Shown: positions 17,080 through 26,556, counted from the first letter of the stretch. The stretch: DNA of 64,000 nt from Sulfurisoma sp963709555 (GCA_963709555.1 CAVPWR010000007.1:124001-188000), one strand, 5' to 3'. Program-made: numbers and translations. Notes: generated by a model not told the origin, from the sequence alone.

Positions 17080-17739
17080 TCAGGGGCACTCGCCGGCGCT
17101 GGTGCCCGGGAGCTTCTCCAGCACCGGCGGCAAGCGCTGGTTCAGGCTTTCCGCGGCGCCCTTGACGATGGCACGCGCCTGCTGCGGCGTCGCCGCGCGC
17201 ACCTCGATGCGCGCCGACTTGACGCCACGCTTGGCCATGCCCTGCAGGAACTCGTTGGCCGCGGCCTCGCTCTTGAACAGGCCAAGGGAAAGCGTGAGAA
17301 AGTTGGCGCCCTCGTCCTGCACGATGTAGAAGTCCTTGATGCCCAGCGCCTTGAGTTCGGCCGCCTTCTTGTCGGCCGCCGCCTTGTTGGGCTGCGGCGG
17401 AATGTGCACCCAGTAGCTCGAGGATGCCTCGACCGGCTTGATGTCGACACTGAGGCCGGCGAGCGCTGCCTTGAACGCGTCGGCCTCGGTCAAAGGCAGG
17501 CCGCTGACAAGACGGCAGGCAACTTGAGCCTCCGGCTTCATCGCCGGGCCGGCCACCGCGCCCGCCATCGTGCCCGCCGGCTCGGCGGGCACGATGCGCA
17601 GCTTGTCGGCAGCCAGTTGATTGGCCAGCCGCTGCGGCTCGCGCCCCTGCTCGGTTTCGCCAAAATAACCTTGCGCCCAGGCGTAGAAGGCGAGGTTGGC
17701 GAAAACGAGCAGGAGGAAGGCGGCCCTGAAAAAACTCAC
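17080..17739 (-). CDS. SPOR-domain membrane protein
   Basis: This 219-residue protein has one N-terminal transmembrane helix (AAFLLLVFANLAFYAWA) and a C-terminal SPOR domain (about 105-180, YWVHIPPQPNKAAADKKAAE and DFYIVQDEGANFLTLSLG). SPOR domains bind denuded glycan at division sites, so a cell-envelope role is likely. It lies between trpB2 and coaE on the same strand. Confidence 0.85.
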   Translation of the reverse strand: MSFFRAAFLLLVFANLAFYAWAQGYFGETEQGREPQRLANQLAADKLRIVPAEPAGTMAGAVAGPAMKPEAQVACRLVSGLPLTEADAFKAALAGLSVDIKPVEASSSYWVHIPPQPNKAAADKKAAELKALGIKDFYIVQDEGANFLTLSLGLFKSEAAANEFLQGMAKRGVKSARIEVRAATPQQARAIVKGAAESLNQRLPPVLEKLPGTSAGECP

Positions 17740-17748
17740 CCAACCACC

Positions 17749-19116
17749 TCAACCACCCACTTTGGGCAGATGCTTCAGCGAATCCTCGATCGCCTCGCGC
17801 GGGTACTCGTAGTCCTCGAGCTTGCCGGCGAAGTAGCGGTCGTAGGAGGCCATGTCGAAGTGGCCGTGGCCGGAGAGGTTGAAGAACAGCGTCTTCGCCT
17901 CGCCGGTTTCCTTGCAGCGCAGAGCCTCGTCGATGACGGCGCGGATGGCGTGGTTGGATTCGGGCGCGGGAATGATGCCCTCGGCCTTGGAGAACTGCAC
18001 CCCGGCCGCGAACGTTGCCACCTGCGGCACCGCGATCGCCTCGATCAAACCCTCGTGCAGCAACTGCGACACCAGCGGCGAGTCGCCATGGTAGCGCAAG
18101 CCGCCGGCGTGGATGCCCGGTGGCATGAAGTCGTGGCCGAGGGTGTACATCTTCATCATCGGCGTGAAGCCGGAAGCATCACCGAAGTCATAGGTGTAGA
18201 TGCCCTTGGTCAGTGTCGGGCAGGAGGTCGGCTCGACGGCGACCAGGCGCGTGTTCTTGGCCTTGGCATCGCCGGCGGCCTTGTCGGCGAGGAAGGGGAA
18301 GGCGACACCGGCGAAGTTGGAGCCGCCGCCGCAGCAGCCGAACACCATGTCCGGATACGCGTTGATCTTGGCGAACTGCTTCTTGGCTTCGAGGCCGATC
18401 ACCGTCTGGTGCAGGCAGACGTGGTTGAGCACCGAGCCCAGCGCGTAGTTGGTGTCGGGGCGCGAGGCGGCCTCTTCCACCGCCTCGGAAATGGCGATGC
18501 CGAGCGAGCCCTCGTTGTTCGGATCCTTGGCGAGGATGGCGCGGCCGGTGTTGGTCATGTTGCTGGGGCTGGCGAAGACCTCGGCGCCCCAGGTCTGCAT
18601 CATCGAGCGGCGGAAGGGCTTCTGGTCGTACGACACCTTGACCATATAAACGCGCACTTCGAGGTCGAACATATTTCCCGCCAGCGCCATCGACGAGCCC
18701 CACTGGCCGGCGCCGGTCTCGGTGGAGATGCGCTTGATGCCGGCCTGCTTGTTGTAATAGGCCTGCGGCACCGAGGTGTTGACCTTGTGCGAGCCGGCGG
18801 GTGAAACGCCTTCGTACTTGTAGTAGATCTTGGCCGGCGTGCCCAGCATCTGCTCCAGCCGCCAGGCGCGGCACAGCGGCGTCGGCCGCCACAGGCGGTA
18901 GATCTCGCGCACCGGCTCGGGAATCGGAATCCAGCGCTCGGCCGACATCTCCTGCTCGAGCAGTGCGCCGGGGAAGATCGCCAGCATCTTCTCGGGGCCG
19001 ACCGGGTTGCCGTCCGGACCCAGCGGCGGGCTGGGCGGGTTGGGCATGTCGGAGACGACGTTGTACCAGTGGGTCGGAATGTCCTTCTCTTCGAGCTGGA
19101 TGCGCATGTCGGTCAT
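17749..19116 (-). CDS. trpB2: TrpB2-type tryptophan synthase beta-like PLP enzyme
   Basis: This 455-residue protein belongs to the TrpB2 subfamily, longer than TrpB1 and usually not paired with TrpA. The PLP lysine is in AGSHKVNTS (Lys111), with TGAGQWG downstream, the phosphate-binding loop GCCGGGSNFAG, and the C-terminal SGHGHFDMASY. It may make tryptophan from indole and serine or use another acceptor. No other trp gene is nearby. It lies 75 bases downstream of speD on the same strand. Confidence 0.9.
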   Translation of the reverse strand: MTDMRIQLEEKDIPTHWYNVVSDMPNPPSPPLGPDGNPVGPEKMLAIFPGALLEQEMSAERWIPIPEPVREIYRLWRPTPLCRAWRLEQMLGTPAKIYYKYEGVSPAGSHKVNTSVPQAYYNKQAGIKRISTETGAGQWGSSMALAGNMFDLEVRVYMVKVSYDQKPFRRSMMQTWGAEVFASPSNMTNTGRAILAKDPNNEGSLGIAISEAVEEAASRPDTNYALGSVLNHVCLHQTVIGLEAKKQFAKINAYPDMVFGCCGGGSNFAGVAFPFLADKAAGDAKAKNTRLVAVEPTSCPTLTKGIYTYDFGDASGFTPMMKMYTLGHDFMPPGIHAGGLRYHGDSPLVSQLLHEGLIEAIAVPQVATFAAGVQFSKAEGIIPAPESNHAIRAVIDEALRCKETGEAKTLFFNLSGHGHFDMASYDRYFAGKLEDYEYPREAIEDSLKHLPKVGG

Positions 19117-19191
19117 GGTTTTTCTCCCTTGGTCGTTATTTGGAAAGCGCGATAAGTTACCGCAAGTTCGGATTGAATGATCTGATCTGTC

Positions 19192-19560
19192 TCAAGTCGC
19201 GGCGAGTTCGCCGCGGATCACATCGCGGCGCACCGCCTGCCGCGGGCGGAAGGCGGCGATCAGCGTGGCATAGGCGGCCTCGGCGGCGGCCCGGTTGTCC
19301 TGGCTGTAATTGCAGACATAGATGTCCAGCGTCACGGCGTCGAGTTCGGGCCAAGTGTGGACGGCGACGTGGGATTCGGCGAGCACCACCGCCCCGGTGG
19401 CGCCGGCCTCGGGAAAGGCGTGGAAGGCGTCGGCGACGATGCTGAGTCCGGCGTCGGCGCAGGCGCCGCGGCAGAGGACGCGCAACGGTTCCACCTCGCG
19501 CATCAGCCACGCGTCGCAGGCGCAGTCGTGCAGCTCGGCGATGATGTGCAGGCCGCGCAT
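19192..19560 (-). CDS. speD: S-adenosylmethionine decarboxylase (class 1B SpeD/SpeH type)
   Basis: The 122-residue proenzyme cleaves itself at Ser63 in LAESHVAVHTWPE to form the pyruvoyl cofactor; Cys in YVCNYSQDN fits the catalytic cysteine. The product, decarboxylated AdoMet, is the aminopropyl donor for spermidine synthase, and a spermidine-synthase-like gene lies 2.1 kb upstream on the same strand. The ATG at 19560 directly follows the stop of a small membrane protein. This is the last gene of the 19-26 kb cluster. Confidence 0.93.
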   Translation of the reverse strand: MRGLHIIAELHDCACDAWLMREVEPLRVLCRGACADAGLSIVADAFHAFPEAGATGAVVLAESHVAVHTWPELDAVTLDIYVCNYSQDNRAAAEAAYATLIAAFRPRQAVRRDVIRGELAAT

Positions 19561-19561
19561 G

Positions 19562-19946
19562 TCAGCCCTGCGCTGCGGAATCCTTGCCGGTGCCGCGCAG
19601 CGCATAGGCCACGCCGCCGAGCACGAAACCGCCGCTGGCGACATACCACAGCGAGAAGGTGTCGCTCGGCCGCCGCCAGCACGCCGCCGCTGACCAGGAA
19701 CTGCGCCACGGTCGCGATGAGGCCGAGCAGCAGCAGCGTGCCGCCGACGATCGTCGAGTGCAACCCCATCTGCGCCCGGTCGGCCCCGACCATCAGTGAG
19801 ACATGGCCGATGACGCAGCCGATCGGGAAGGTGAACCACATCAGCGGTCCCGCCGCCAGCGGCGACTTGCCGAAGGGGGCCAGCAACAGGACGATGCCCG
19901 CGATCACGCCCAGCGCCAGGAATGTCAATCCGATCAGTTTTCTCAT
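19562..19946 (-). CDS. Small four-helix membrane protein, frameshifted
   Basis: The N-terminal part starts MRKLIGLTFLALGVIAGIVL and has hydrophobic segments including PLMWFTFPIGCVIGHVSLMV and STIVGGTLLLLGLIATVAQF. Near 19667 one extra base (around GCCGAGCGACACC) shifts the frame; the other frame continues DTFSLWYVASGGFVLGGVAY and ends GKDSAAQG at 19562. The corrected length is about 127 residues. I do not recognise the family. Its stop is one base from the speD start, so the two are probably co-translated. Confidence 0.7.
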
Positions 19947-19971
19947 GTCCGCTTCCTCCGAGACGGCAAGT

Positions 19972-20002
19972 CTAGCAGCCTGTCGGACCGACAGGCTGCT
20001 AG
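19972..20002. terminator. 31-bp perfect palindrome between the small membrane protein and the FAD oxidase
   Basis: CTAGCAGCCTGTCGG and CCGACAGGCTGCTAG are perfect reverse complements around a single A. The stem is stable enough to form a hairpin but no T-run follows, so it may be a transcript-processing site, an attenuator, or a repeat rather than a classical terminator. Confidence 0.55.
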
Positions 20003-21667
20003 CCCAGGGCGGACGAAAAGCGCACGCCGAGGCGTTTCAGTACGGCCTCCGCCGCACGGACCCCCTGATAGTTGGCCTCCTCGAACAGCGACATGCCGGA
20101 AACGTCGGCATGGGCGAATTGGACATCGCCCCAGCCCGCCGCCAGCCGCTGCCGCGCCGCCGACCAGATCGTTCCCGGTACCGGCCGGATCATGGCGTGG
20201 CCATGGCGGAAGACGTCGAGGCGCTGCGTGATGCCGCCGATTTCCGGATGGGCGCGGCCGAGGTCGGCAAGGATCTGCCGCGCCCAGTCCTCGCGGCGCG
20301 TATTCAGCAGGCGCTCGCGCGCCTGCCGCGGCGGCTCGTTCGACAGGGCATGGTAATAGGTCAGCACCGTCGGCCCCGGCGCGGCGGCGATGCGCTGATG
20401 GGTGGCGACGACGTAGCCGAGCGCGGGGCTGCCGTACAGCACGTTGTCCCAGGACAGCGGTGCGCCGGCGCCCGCATGCGGCGGCTCGGCCAGGGTCAGG
20501 TTGGCCACCAGCCACGGCGCGTAGTCGGCGCCGCGCGCGACGGCGGCCAGCTCCGCCGGCAGGTCCGCCGCCACGTGCGGCAGCACGAACAGCGGCGCCG
20601 CCCAGATGACGTGGCCGGCCTCGTAGCGCACGACGCGGTTCTCGCCTTGCAGCAAAAAGTCGGCGCTGGCGGGACGGCGCCCGGCCGCGCCACCGGCCGT
20701 CCGCTGCGCCTGCGCGAGGCGTATGGCCAGCGCGCCGGTGATGGTGCGGTCGGCATAACGCTGCGCCAGCCGCTTGACGATCCAGCCGTTGCCCTCGGGC
20801 GCGGTGAGCACGCTGTCGCTCGCGGCCATGTTGGCCGGGGCCGCTTCGCCGTTGCGGCAGGCGAAGTAGTGGATGCCGGCCCAGGCCGATACCTGGTCGA
20901 TGCCCACGCCGTAGTCGTCGCGGCAGGCGTAGTTGACATACCAGTGCAGGTGCGGCGAGTCGAAGCCGGCATCGAGCAGCCACTGCCGCATGGTGATGCG
21001 GTCGAGCTCGCGCCAGCGCGGCTCGTTTGATGACAGCGCCGCCGGCAGCGCGAAGGCGCGGCGGCCTTGGGCATCCGTCGCCTCGCGGAATTCAGCCATG
21101 CGATCGAGGAAGCGCGAGTACTGGTCGCGCTCGGCCGGCGCGACGCCGAGCCGCGGCAGCAGTCCTTCCTGCCACATGCCGCGAATGTGCAGGCGCTCCT
21201 GCGGCGCGTGGCAGAGCATCGATTCGTCGTAGAGCGGCTTTGCCGCCTGCGCCTCGCCCTGTATGGCGCCCAGATCCGCCAGCAGCTCGCGCACCGCGCG
21301 CGCTTCGCGCGTCGGCAGCGGCAGGTAGTGCGCGCCGAGCGGGTAGGCCGAGACGGCATTCTCGCCGTGGCGCGAGTTGCCGCCAACCGTCGCTTCGAGT
21401 TCGAGCAGCGCGAAATCGCGAACGCCGGCGCGCTCCAGCCGCCACGCCGCCGACAGCCCGCCGATGCCGGCGCCGACGATCAGCACCGGCACGCGGCGGG
21501 TTTCCACCGATGCGCCCGGCGGCGCGAAGTTCTTCTCGCGCAGCCGATGGCCGCGCTCCAGATTGCCGCCCGCCAGTTCTCCCGGCGGCAGCGGCGCGCC
21601 CTTCACCTCGCCGCAGCCGGCCACGGCCAGCGCGGCGCAGGAAGCGAGGAAGTCGCGCGCGCTTCAT
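19999..21667 (-). CDS. Exported (Tat-type lipoprotein) FAD-dependent amine-oxidase-like protein, frameshifted at the N terminus
   Basis: The body is an FAD oxidoreductase of the amine/polyamine oxidase group: VLIVGAGIGGLSAAWRLE, GGNSRHGENAV and, near the end, FAHADVSGMSLFEEANYQG. Removing one G from the GC run after ATGAAGCGC at 21667 restores the N terminus MKRRDFLASCAALAVAGCGE, a twin-arginine signal with a lipobox (VAGC). That suggests an exported lipid-anchored enzyme. The ATG overlaps the stop of the spermidine-synthase gene by four bases. A 26-bp repeat lies inside it at 20654-20679. The substrate is not known; a polyamine is an inference from context. Confidence 0.8.
20654..20679. repeat. 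26-bp repeat shared with lysA, copy 1
   Basis: AAAAAGTCGGCGCTGGCGGG followed by ACGGCG is identical to 55745-55770. A diverged copy (22 of 24 bases) is at 33795-33818, and 15 bases match at 4073-4087. The copies fall inside unrelated coding regions in both orientations. Confidence 0.7.
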
Positions 21668-23199
21668 CGCACTACATGACGCCACTCGGACTCGAAGGTC
21701 CGCACCAGCACCTGGTTGTTGAGGCGATTCACTTCGGTCGCGACGCGCGCCATGTCGGCGGGGAAGTCGAACATCGCGGCCGTGGTCTGCGCGGTGAGGA
21801 AGCGCAGCGGCACGCTGTAGGTCTCGGGCGGCCGGTAGGGCTCGCGCGCGGCGAGGATGAAGCCCCACTCGCCGAAGGACGGCACCAGCGCGTGGTAGGG
21901 CGCGGTCTTGAGCCCGGCGTCCTCGAGCGTGGCGACCACGGTCCAGAACGACTGCCGCGCGTAGAAGGGCGAGGTGGCCTGCACCACGAGGCGGCCGTGC
22001 GGCGCGAGGTGGCGCGCCAGCAGGCGGTAGAACGGCGCCGAGTAGAGCTTGCCGAGGCTGTAGTTCGAGGGGTCGGGAAAGTCGACGACGATGAAGTCGA
22101 AGGTTTCGGCATTGTCCTCGAGCCAGCGCGCGGCATCGGCATTGACGATTTTCAGCTTCGGCGAATTGAGTGCGTCACCATTCAGTTCGCGCAGCAGCGA
22201 GGCCGAGGAAAACAGCCGCGTCATCGCCGGGTCGAGATCGACCAGCGTCACCGCTTCGACGTTCGGGTACTTGAGGACCTCGCGCACGGCGAAGCCGTCG
22301 CCGCCGCCGAGCACCAGCACGCGTTTCGCATGGGCCATGCCGGCCAGCCCCGGATGCACCAGCGCCTCGTGGTAGCGGTATTCGTCCTTCGACGAGAACT
22401 GCAGGTTCTGGTTGAGGAAGAGGCGCACGTCGTCGCGCCAGCGCGTGACGACGATGCGCTGGTAGGGCGATGGTCTCGGCGTGGATGATGTCGTCGGCGT
22501 AGATCCAGCCCTCGGCCATGGTGGTGAGGCTCGCCGGCACCGAGGAAGCCGCCGGCGAGCAGCGCGACACTGGCGCCGCCGGCCCAGCGCAGCCCGCTGC
22601 GGCCCGCCAGCTGCGCGCGAAACAGCCACAGCGCCCACAGCGCCACGGCCGCGTTGAGCAGGCCGAAGAGGAAGCCGGTGCGCACCAGGCCCAGGTGCGG
22701 CGCCAGCAGCAGCGGAAACAGGATGGACACCGCCAGCGCGCCGAGGTAGTCGAAGGACAGCACCCGCGCGACGAGTTCGTTGAAGGCGACGTCGCGCTTG
22801 AGGATGCGCATCACCAGCGGGATCTCGAGGCCGACCAGCACGCCGACCGCGAACACCGCGCCGTAGAGCAGCACGCGGAAGGGACCGGCGTGGGCGGCGA
22901 AGGCGACGAACAGGCCGGCCGCGGTGAAGCCGCCGAGCAGGCCGACGGCGAGTTCGATCTGGACGAAGCGGCCGATCAGGTCGCGCTCGACGAACTTCGA
23001 CAGCCAGGAGCCGACGCCCATGGCGAACAGGTAGGCGCCGATGACGGTGGAGAACTGGGTGACCGAATCGCCGAGCAGATAGGAGGCGAGCGCCGCGGCG
23101 ACCAGCTCGTAGGCCAGCCCGCAGGCGGCGACGACGAAGACCGACGCCAGCAGCGCGAATTGCAGGCGCCGCGGACGCGCTTCGGCGCCGCGCGGTCAT
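21664..23199 (-). CDS. Membrane-fused spermidine synthase-like protein, with three frameshifts
   Basis: The N-terminal third is a multi-pass membrane domain (LQFALLASVFVVAACGLAYE, GDSVTQFSTVIGAYLFAMGV and further helices to about 22550). The C-terminal part is a spermidine-synthase fold with SPYQRIVVTRW, the AdoMet site VLVLGGGDGFAVREVLKYPN and VVDFPDPSNYSLGKLYS. The frame shifts near 23175, 22530 and 22470, each explained by one extra base. The start at 23199 overlaps the DUF350 stop (TGATG); a second ATG lies at 23206. Membrane-fused aminopropyltransferases are found in several phyla and their product is often unknown. Confidence 0.82.
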   Translation of the reverse strand: MTARRRSASAAPAIRAAGVGLRRRRLRAGLRAGRRGARLLSARRFGHPVLHRHRRLPVRHGRRLLAVEVRRARPDRPLRPDRTRRRPARRLHRGRPVRRLRRPRRSLPRAALRRGVRGRRAGRPRDPAGDAHPQARRRLQRTRRAGAVLRLPRRAGGVHPVSAAAGAAPGPGAHRLPLRPAQRGRGAVGAVAVSRAAGGPQRAALGRRRQCRAARRRLPRCRRASPPWPRAGSTPTTSSTPRPSPYQRIVVTRWRDDVRLFLNQNLQFSSKDEYRYHEALVHPGLAGMAHAKRVLVLGGGDGFAVREVLKYPNVEAVTLVDLDPAMTRLFSSASLLRELNGDALNSPKLKIVNADAARWLEDNAETFDFIVVDFPDPSNYSLGKLYSAPFYRLLARHLAPHGRLVVQATSPFYARQSFWTVVATLEDAGLKTAPYHALVPSFGEWGFILAAREPYRPPETYSVPLRFLTAQTTAAMFDFPADMARVATEVNRLNNQVLVRTFESEWRHVVR

Positions 23200-23417
23200 C
23201 AGCCATGGATCGCGGCGGCGACGATGATGGCGATGCCCAGGCACATCGCCGCGACGACGGTCGCCAGCGGCTGGTTCTTCTTATCGATGATCTCGCCCCA
23301 GAGGTCGCGGGGCGTGAGCTTGTCGACGAGGATGAACGACACCCAGAAGACGACCACGCCGAGGATGGAATAGACCAGCGAGTTGAAGAATATCTTGGGG
23401 TTGAACAGTTCCATCAT
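23199..23417 (-). CDS. DUF350 (YjfL-like) two-helix membrane protein
   Basis: The 72-residue protein MMELFNPKIFFNSLVYSILG has two hydrophobic helices (SLVYSILGVVVFWVSFILV and LATVVAAMCLGIAIIVAAAI) joined by a charged loop, as in DUF350/YjfL proteins. In E. coli yjfL belongs to the yjfIJKLMC cluster with a PspA-like gene. A good ribosome binding site, AGGAG, sits six bases before the ATG. Confidence 0.85.
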   Translation of the reverse strand: MMELFNPKIFFNSLVYSILGVVVFWVSFILVDKLTPRDLWGEIIDKKNQPLATVVAAMCLGIAIIVAAAIHG

Positions 23418-23436
23418 GGCGTTCTCCTGACGTGAC

Positions 23437-23583
23437 TCACTTGTGGAAGGTGCTGCGCTGCGAAGGGTTGAGCCGGTTCGGCTGCGACTGGGCGAGGTCG
23501 TCGAACAGGCCGACGCCGCGATAGTCGGCCCAGGCCAGGACGCTCAGCGCCAGCGCGCCGAAGACCAGGTAGAGGCGGGCCAT
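23437..23583 (-). CDS. 48-residue single-pass membrane protein
   Basis: ATG at 23583 opens MARLYLVFGALALSVLAWAD, a signal-anchor helix, followed by YRGVGLFDDLAQSQPNRLNP and SQRSTFHK. The ATG shares a base with the DUF4178 stop (TGATG), so translation is probably coupled. The position between DUF4178 and DUF350 suggests it belongs to the same system. I know no named family for it. Confidence 0.65.
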   Translation of the reverse strand: MARLYLVFGALALSVLAWADYRGVGLFDDLAQSQPNRLNPSQRSTFHK

Positions 23584-25488
23584 CAGTCGTCGTCTCCCTC
23601 GTCACTCGCGGTGACGATCGGATGGTCGCTGTCGGCCCAGCGCTTGACCTCGAAGCTGCCGCGACGAATGCGCGTCCAGATCGGGAAAGGCACGAGCGCG
23701 AGCAGCAGCAGGATCAGCGAAGACCAGCGCGGGCCCGGGCGCGCCACGCTGAGCTCACCCTGCAGCGGGCCGCTCGTCGGCTCCATGTCATGGTCGATGG
23801 CCAGCACATAGGTGCCTGGCGGCAGGCCGGCGAAGACGATCTCGTCGTCGCGCGAACCCTCCGACCAGCTTTCGCCGCCGTCGACGCCCTCGTAGCGCGA
23901 GATCTCGCGGCTCTCCTGCCAGGACTGGCTGGTGTCCTGGTTGACCAGGGTCAGGTTGAGCCCCAGCCAGTTGTTCGTTATGCCGGTGCGGTGGGCGATT
24001 TCCAGGCGCGTCGCATCGCCCGTCAGCTTGAACTCGCGCGTCAGCTTGGGCTCGTCGTCGTGGGCATCGAAGGTCAGGTTCTGCTTGAACAGCGTGCCAC
24101 CGGGGCCGAGGATCAGCAGCAGCAGATGCACGGCGAGGCCGGCCAGCGCCAGCTTCCAGAAGAAGCTGCAGACGGCGCGGTGGCGCTGCTCGTGCGGGTT
24201 GGGCTGGTTGGCGTAGACGCCGACCGTCTTCGGCAGCTCGATCCCGAAGGCGGCGGCGATCTCGGCGGGCTCGACATAGTCGGCCATCGTCCAGTTTTCC
24301 TCGTTGCCGGTCTGCTCGCGCGACAGCATGCGCGGCGGGGCGACGTAGTCGTCGACGCGCGCCGCCTCGTCGATTTTCACGCGCCAGGGAAACTCGCCGA
24401 TCACGTATTGCCACCCGCGCCTCGTAGCCCTGGAAGTGCTTGTAATCCTCGTTTTCGTAGCGCACGTCACCCACCGCCCGCACCGCGCGATTGACGGTAC
24501 GCGCGATGTTCCAGTGGCCGTCGTACTGGGTGAGCCAGACCGGCTTGGCGTCGGCGCCGAGGCAGACATATTCGTCCCAGCAGTACTCGACGCCATCGGC
24601 CTTCATGCAGCGCTTCATGTAACCGATCACCTCGACCTTGTCGCCGCGGAGGGTGCCTTGCGTGCCCAGCGGCAGGCGCGGCTGCTTGACCGCCGCGCTG
24701 GCGCGGCCGATGAGGGCCACCGTCTCGTGGCTGGTATCGAGCACCGCGCCGCAGCTGCCGCAGCCCACCGTCTCGATGTTCTGGTGATTCACCGCCAGCG
24801 CCGAACCGCAGTTCGGGCAGTTGAAGGCGCGCGCCGTGACCGTGACCTCGGGCAGCGGAATTTTCTCGCGCAGGTTGGCCCAGTTCAGCGCCTTGAACTC
24901 GACGCTCTCGCCGACGAAGACGAGCGGCCTGGCGACATCGTCGCTGTAGTCGAAGGTGGCGAAGCCGCCTTTCTCGTCGCGCAGGTCGACCACCGGCGCC
25001 GGGTAGCCGGCGCCGACCTTGAAGGGCAGTTCGCCTTCGCCGGCGACGCACTCGGCGTTGAGGATGTTGGTGACGGAAAAATTGCGGTCGGCGACGACGT
25101 GGCTCTGGCCGATGGCGATGTCGGCAAAGGCCGGCAGTGCCTCGCTCACGCGCAGCGGCACCGACATCACGTACTCGCCGCCGGCCTCGGACAGCCAGCC
25201 GCTCTTGCCGTTGTCGAACAGCAGGTGCCACTCGTTCCACAGGCCCTGCTCATAGCGCAGCTGGATGCGGCCGATCAGCGCGAAATGGATGCCCTGCCAG
25301 CGGCCCTCGGCGCCGCGCTGCAGCGGGCTCCGGTCCTCGATGAGCTCGGCCATCTTGCCGAGGTTTTCGAGTTCCTCGCCGCGGCGGACCAGCGTGCTCT
25401 GGCAGTAGTCGCAGACTGCGAGGACCGAGACGACCGACTTGAACTCGACCGGCGCGCCGCAGGAGGGACAGCGGGCTGTCTTGCCCAT
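23583..25488 (-). CDS. DUF4178 protein with two zinc ribbons and C-terminal membrane helices, frameshifted
   Basis: The N terminus MGKTARCPSCGAPVEF and CDYCQ form one zinc ribbon; CPNCGSALAV and CGSCGAVL form a second. Around these are DUF4178 repeats (for example GRIQLRYEQGLWNEWHLLFD). After about residue 358 one extra G near 24415 shifts the frame; the other frame continues YVIGEFPWRVKIDEAARVDD. Two membrane helices (FFWKLALAGLAVHLLLLILG and WSSLILLLLALVPFPIWTRI) flank an extracytoplasmic beta-rich region. The total is about 635 residues. The function is unknown; the cluster context points to the envelope. Confidence 0.8.
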
Positions 25489-25508
25489 GATGAAGGCGAA
25501 GTGACGCG

Positions 25509-26556
25509 TCAGCCGAGCTTCTTCATCAGCTCGGCCTTCTTGGCCTCGAATTCAGCCTGCGACAGGATGCCCTTGCCGACCATGCCGTGCAGTTTCTCGA
25601 TGGTCGCGATGATCTCGTCGGCGGACACCGGTGCGGCTGGCGCAGAAGTCGGCGCTGGCGGCGGCTGCGGCAGCCGGTGCGCCACCCATGGGATTGAGCG
25701 ACTGCGCCATGCTCGCCGCCACCTGCTGGCCGACGCCAAGGCCGACGCCAAGGCCGGCACCGATACCCGCGAGGCCGCCCTCGTTCTGCGCCGCCAGCGG
25801 GATCGCCTCGGCGGTCTGGAAGCGCGTGTATTCGCCCATGCCGCCCATCATGTTCACGCCGATGCGCTTGTCGAGCATGGCCTGCAGTTCTTCGGGCAGC
25901 GAGATGTTCTGCACGTTGAGGCTGTCGAGCGCGAGGCCGTAGCCGCGAACATCGGGTCCATCTTGGCCTTGAGCGCGTTGCCGAACTCGACCTGGTTGCT
26001 GGCCATGTCGATGAAGGCCACGCCCGACTCGCCGAAGATGTCGGCGATGTGGCCGATGATGGTGTTGCGCAGCTGGCTCTCGAGCTGTTCCGACGAATAG
26101 CTCTCGGTGACGCCCGAAATCGTGGTGTGGAACAGCTTGGGATCGACGAGGTGATAGGCGTAGATGCCGAAGGCGCGCAGCCGCACCATGCCGAAATCCT
26201 TGTCGCGGATGGTGACCGGATTGGGCGTGCCCCACTTGCGGTCGAGCCGCGCGCTTGGTGCTGAAGAAATAGACGTCGGACTTGAAGGGCGACTCGAACA
26301 GCTTGTCCCAGTTCTGCAGGTAGGTCAGCACCGGCAGCGTCTGGGTGGTGAGCTTGTGCATGCCGGGGCCGAAGACGTCGGCGACCTTGCCCTCGTTGAT
26401 GAACACCGCCATCTGCGACTCGCGCACGGTCAGCGAGGCGCCGTACTGGATCTCGAAGTCGGCCATGGGGAAGCGCCAGGCCATGGTTTCGCCGTCGTCC
26501 TCGGTCCACTGGATGATGTCGATGAACTGTTTCTTGATGAAATCCATCAGGGCCAT
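25509..26556 (-). CDS. SPFH-domain (virion-core-like YdjI type) protein with C-terminal SHOCT domain, frameshifted
   Basis: The N-terminal part MALMDFIKKQFIDIIQWTED and the SPFH core (VRLRAFGIYAYHLVDPKLFH, IGHIADIFGESGVAFIDMAS) are followed by a Gly/Ala-rich linker and a SHOCT domain (IEKLHGMVGKGILSQAEFEA). The frame breaks near 26255 (extra G in a GCGCG run), 25955 (one base lost) and 25645 (extra G in a GCC run). SPFH proteins build membrane-associated oligomers. GGAG seven bases before the ATG supports the start. It is the first gene of the cluster, 30 bases after coaX. Confidence 0.82.
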
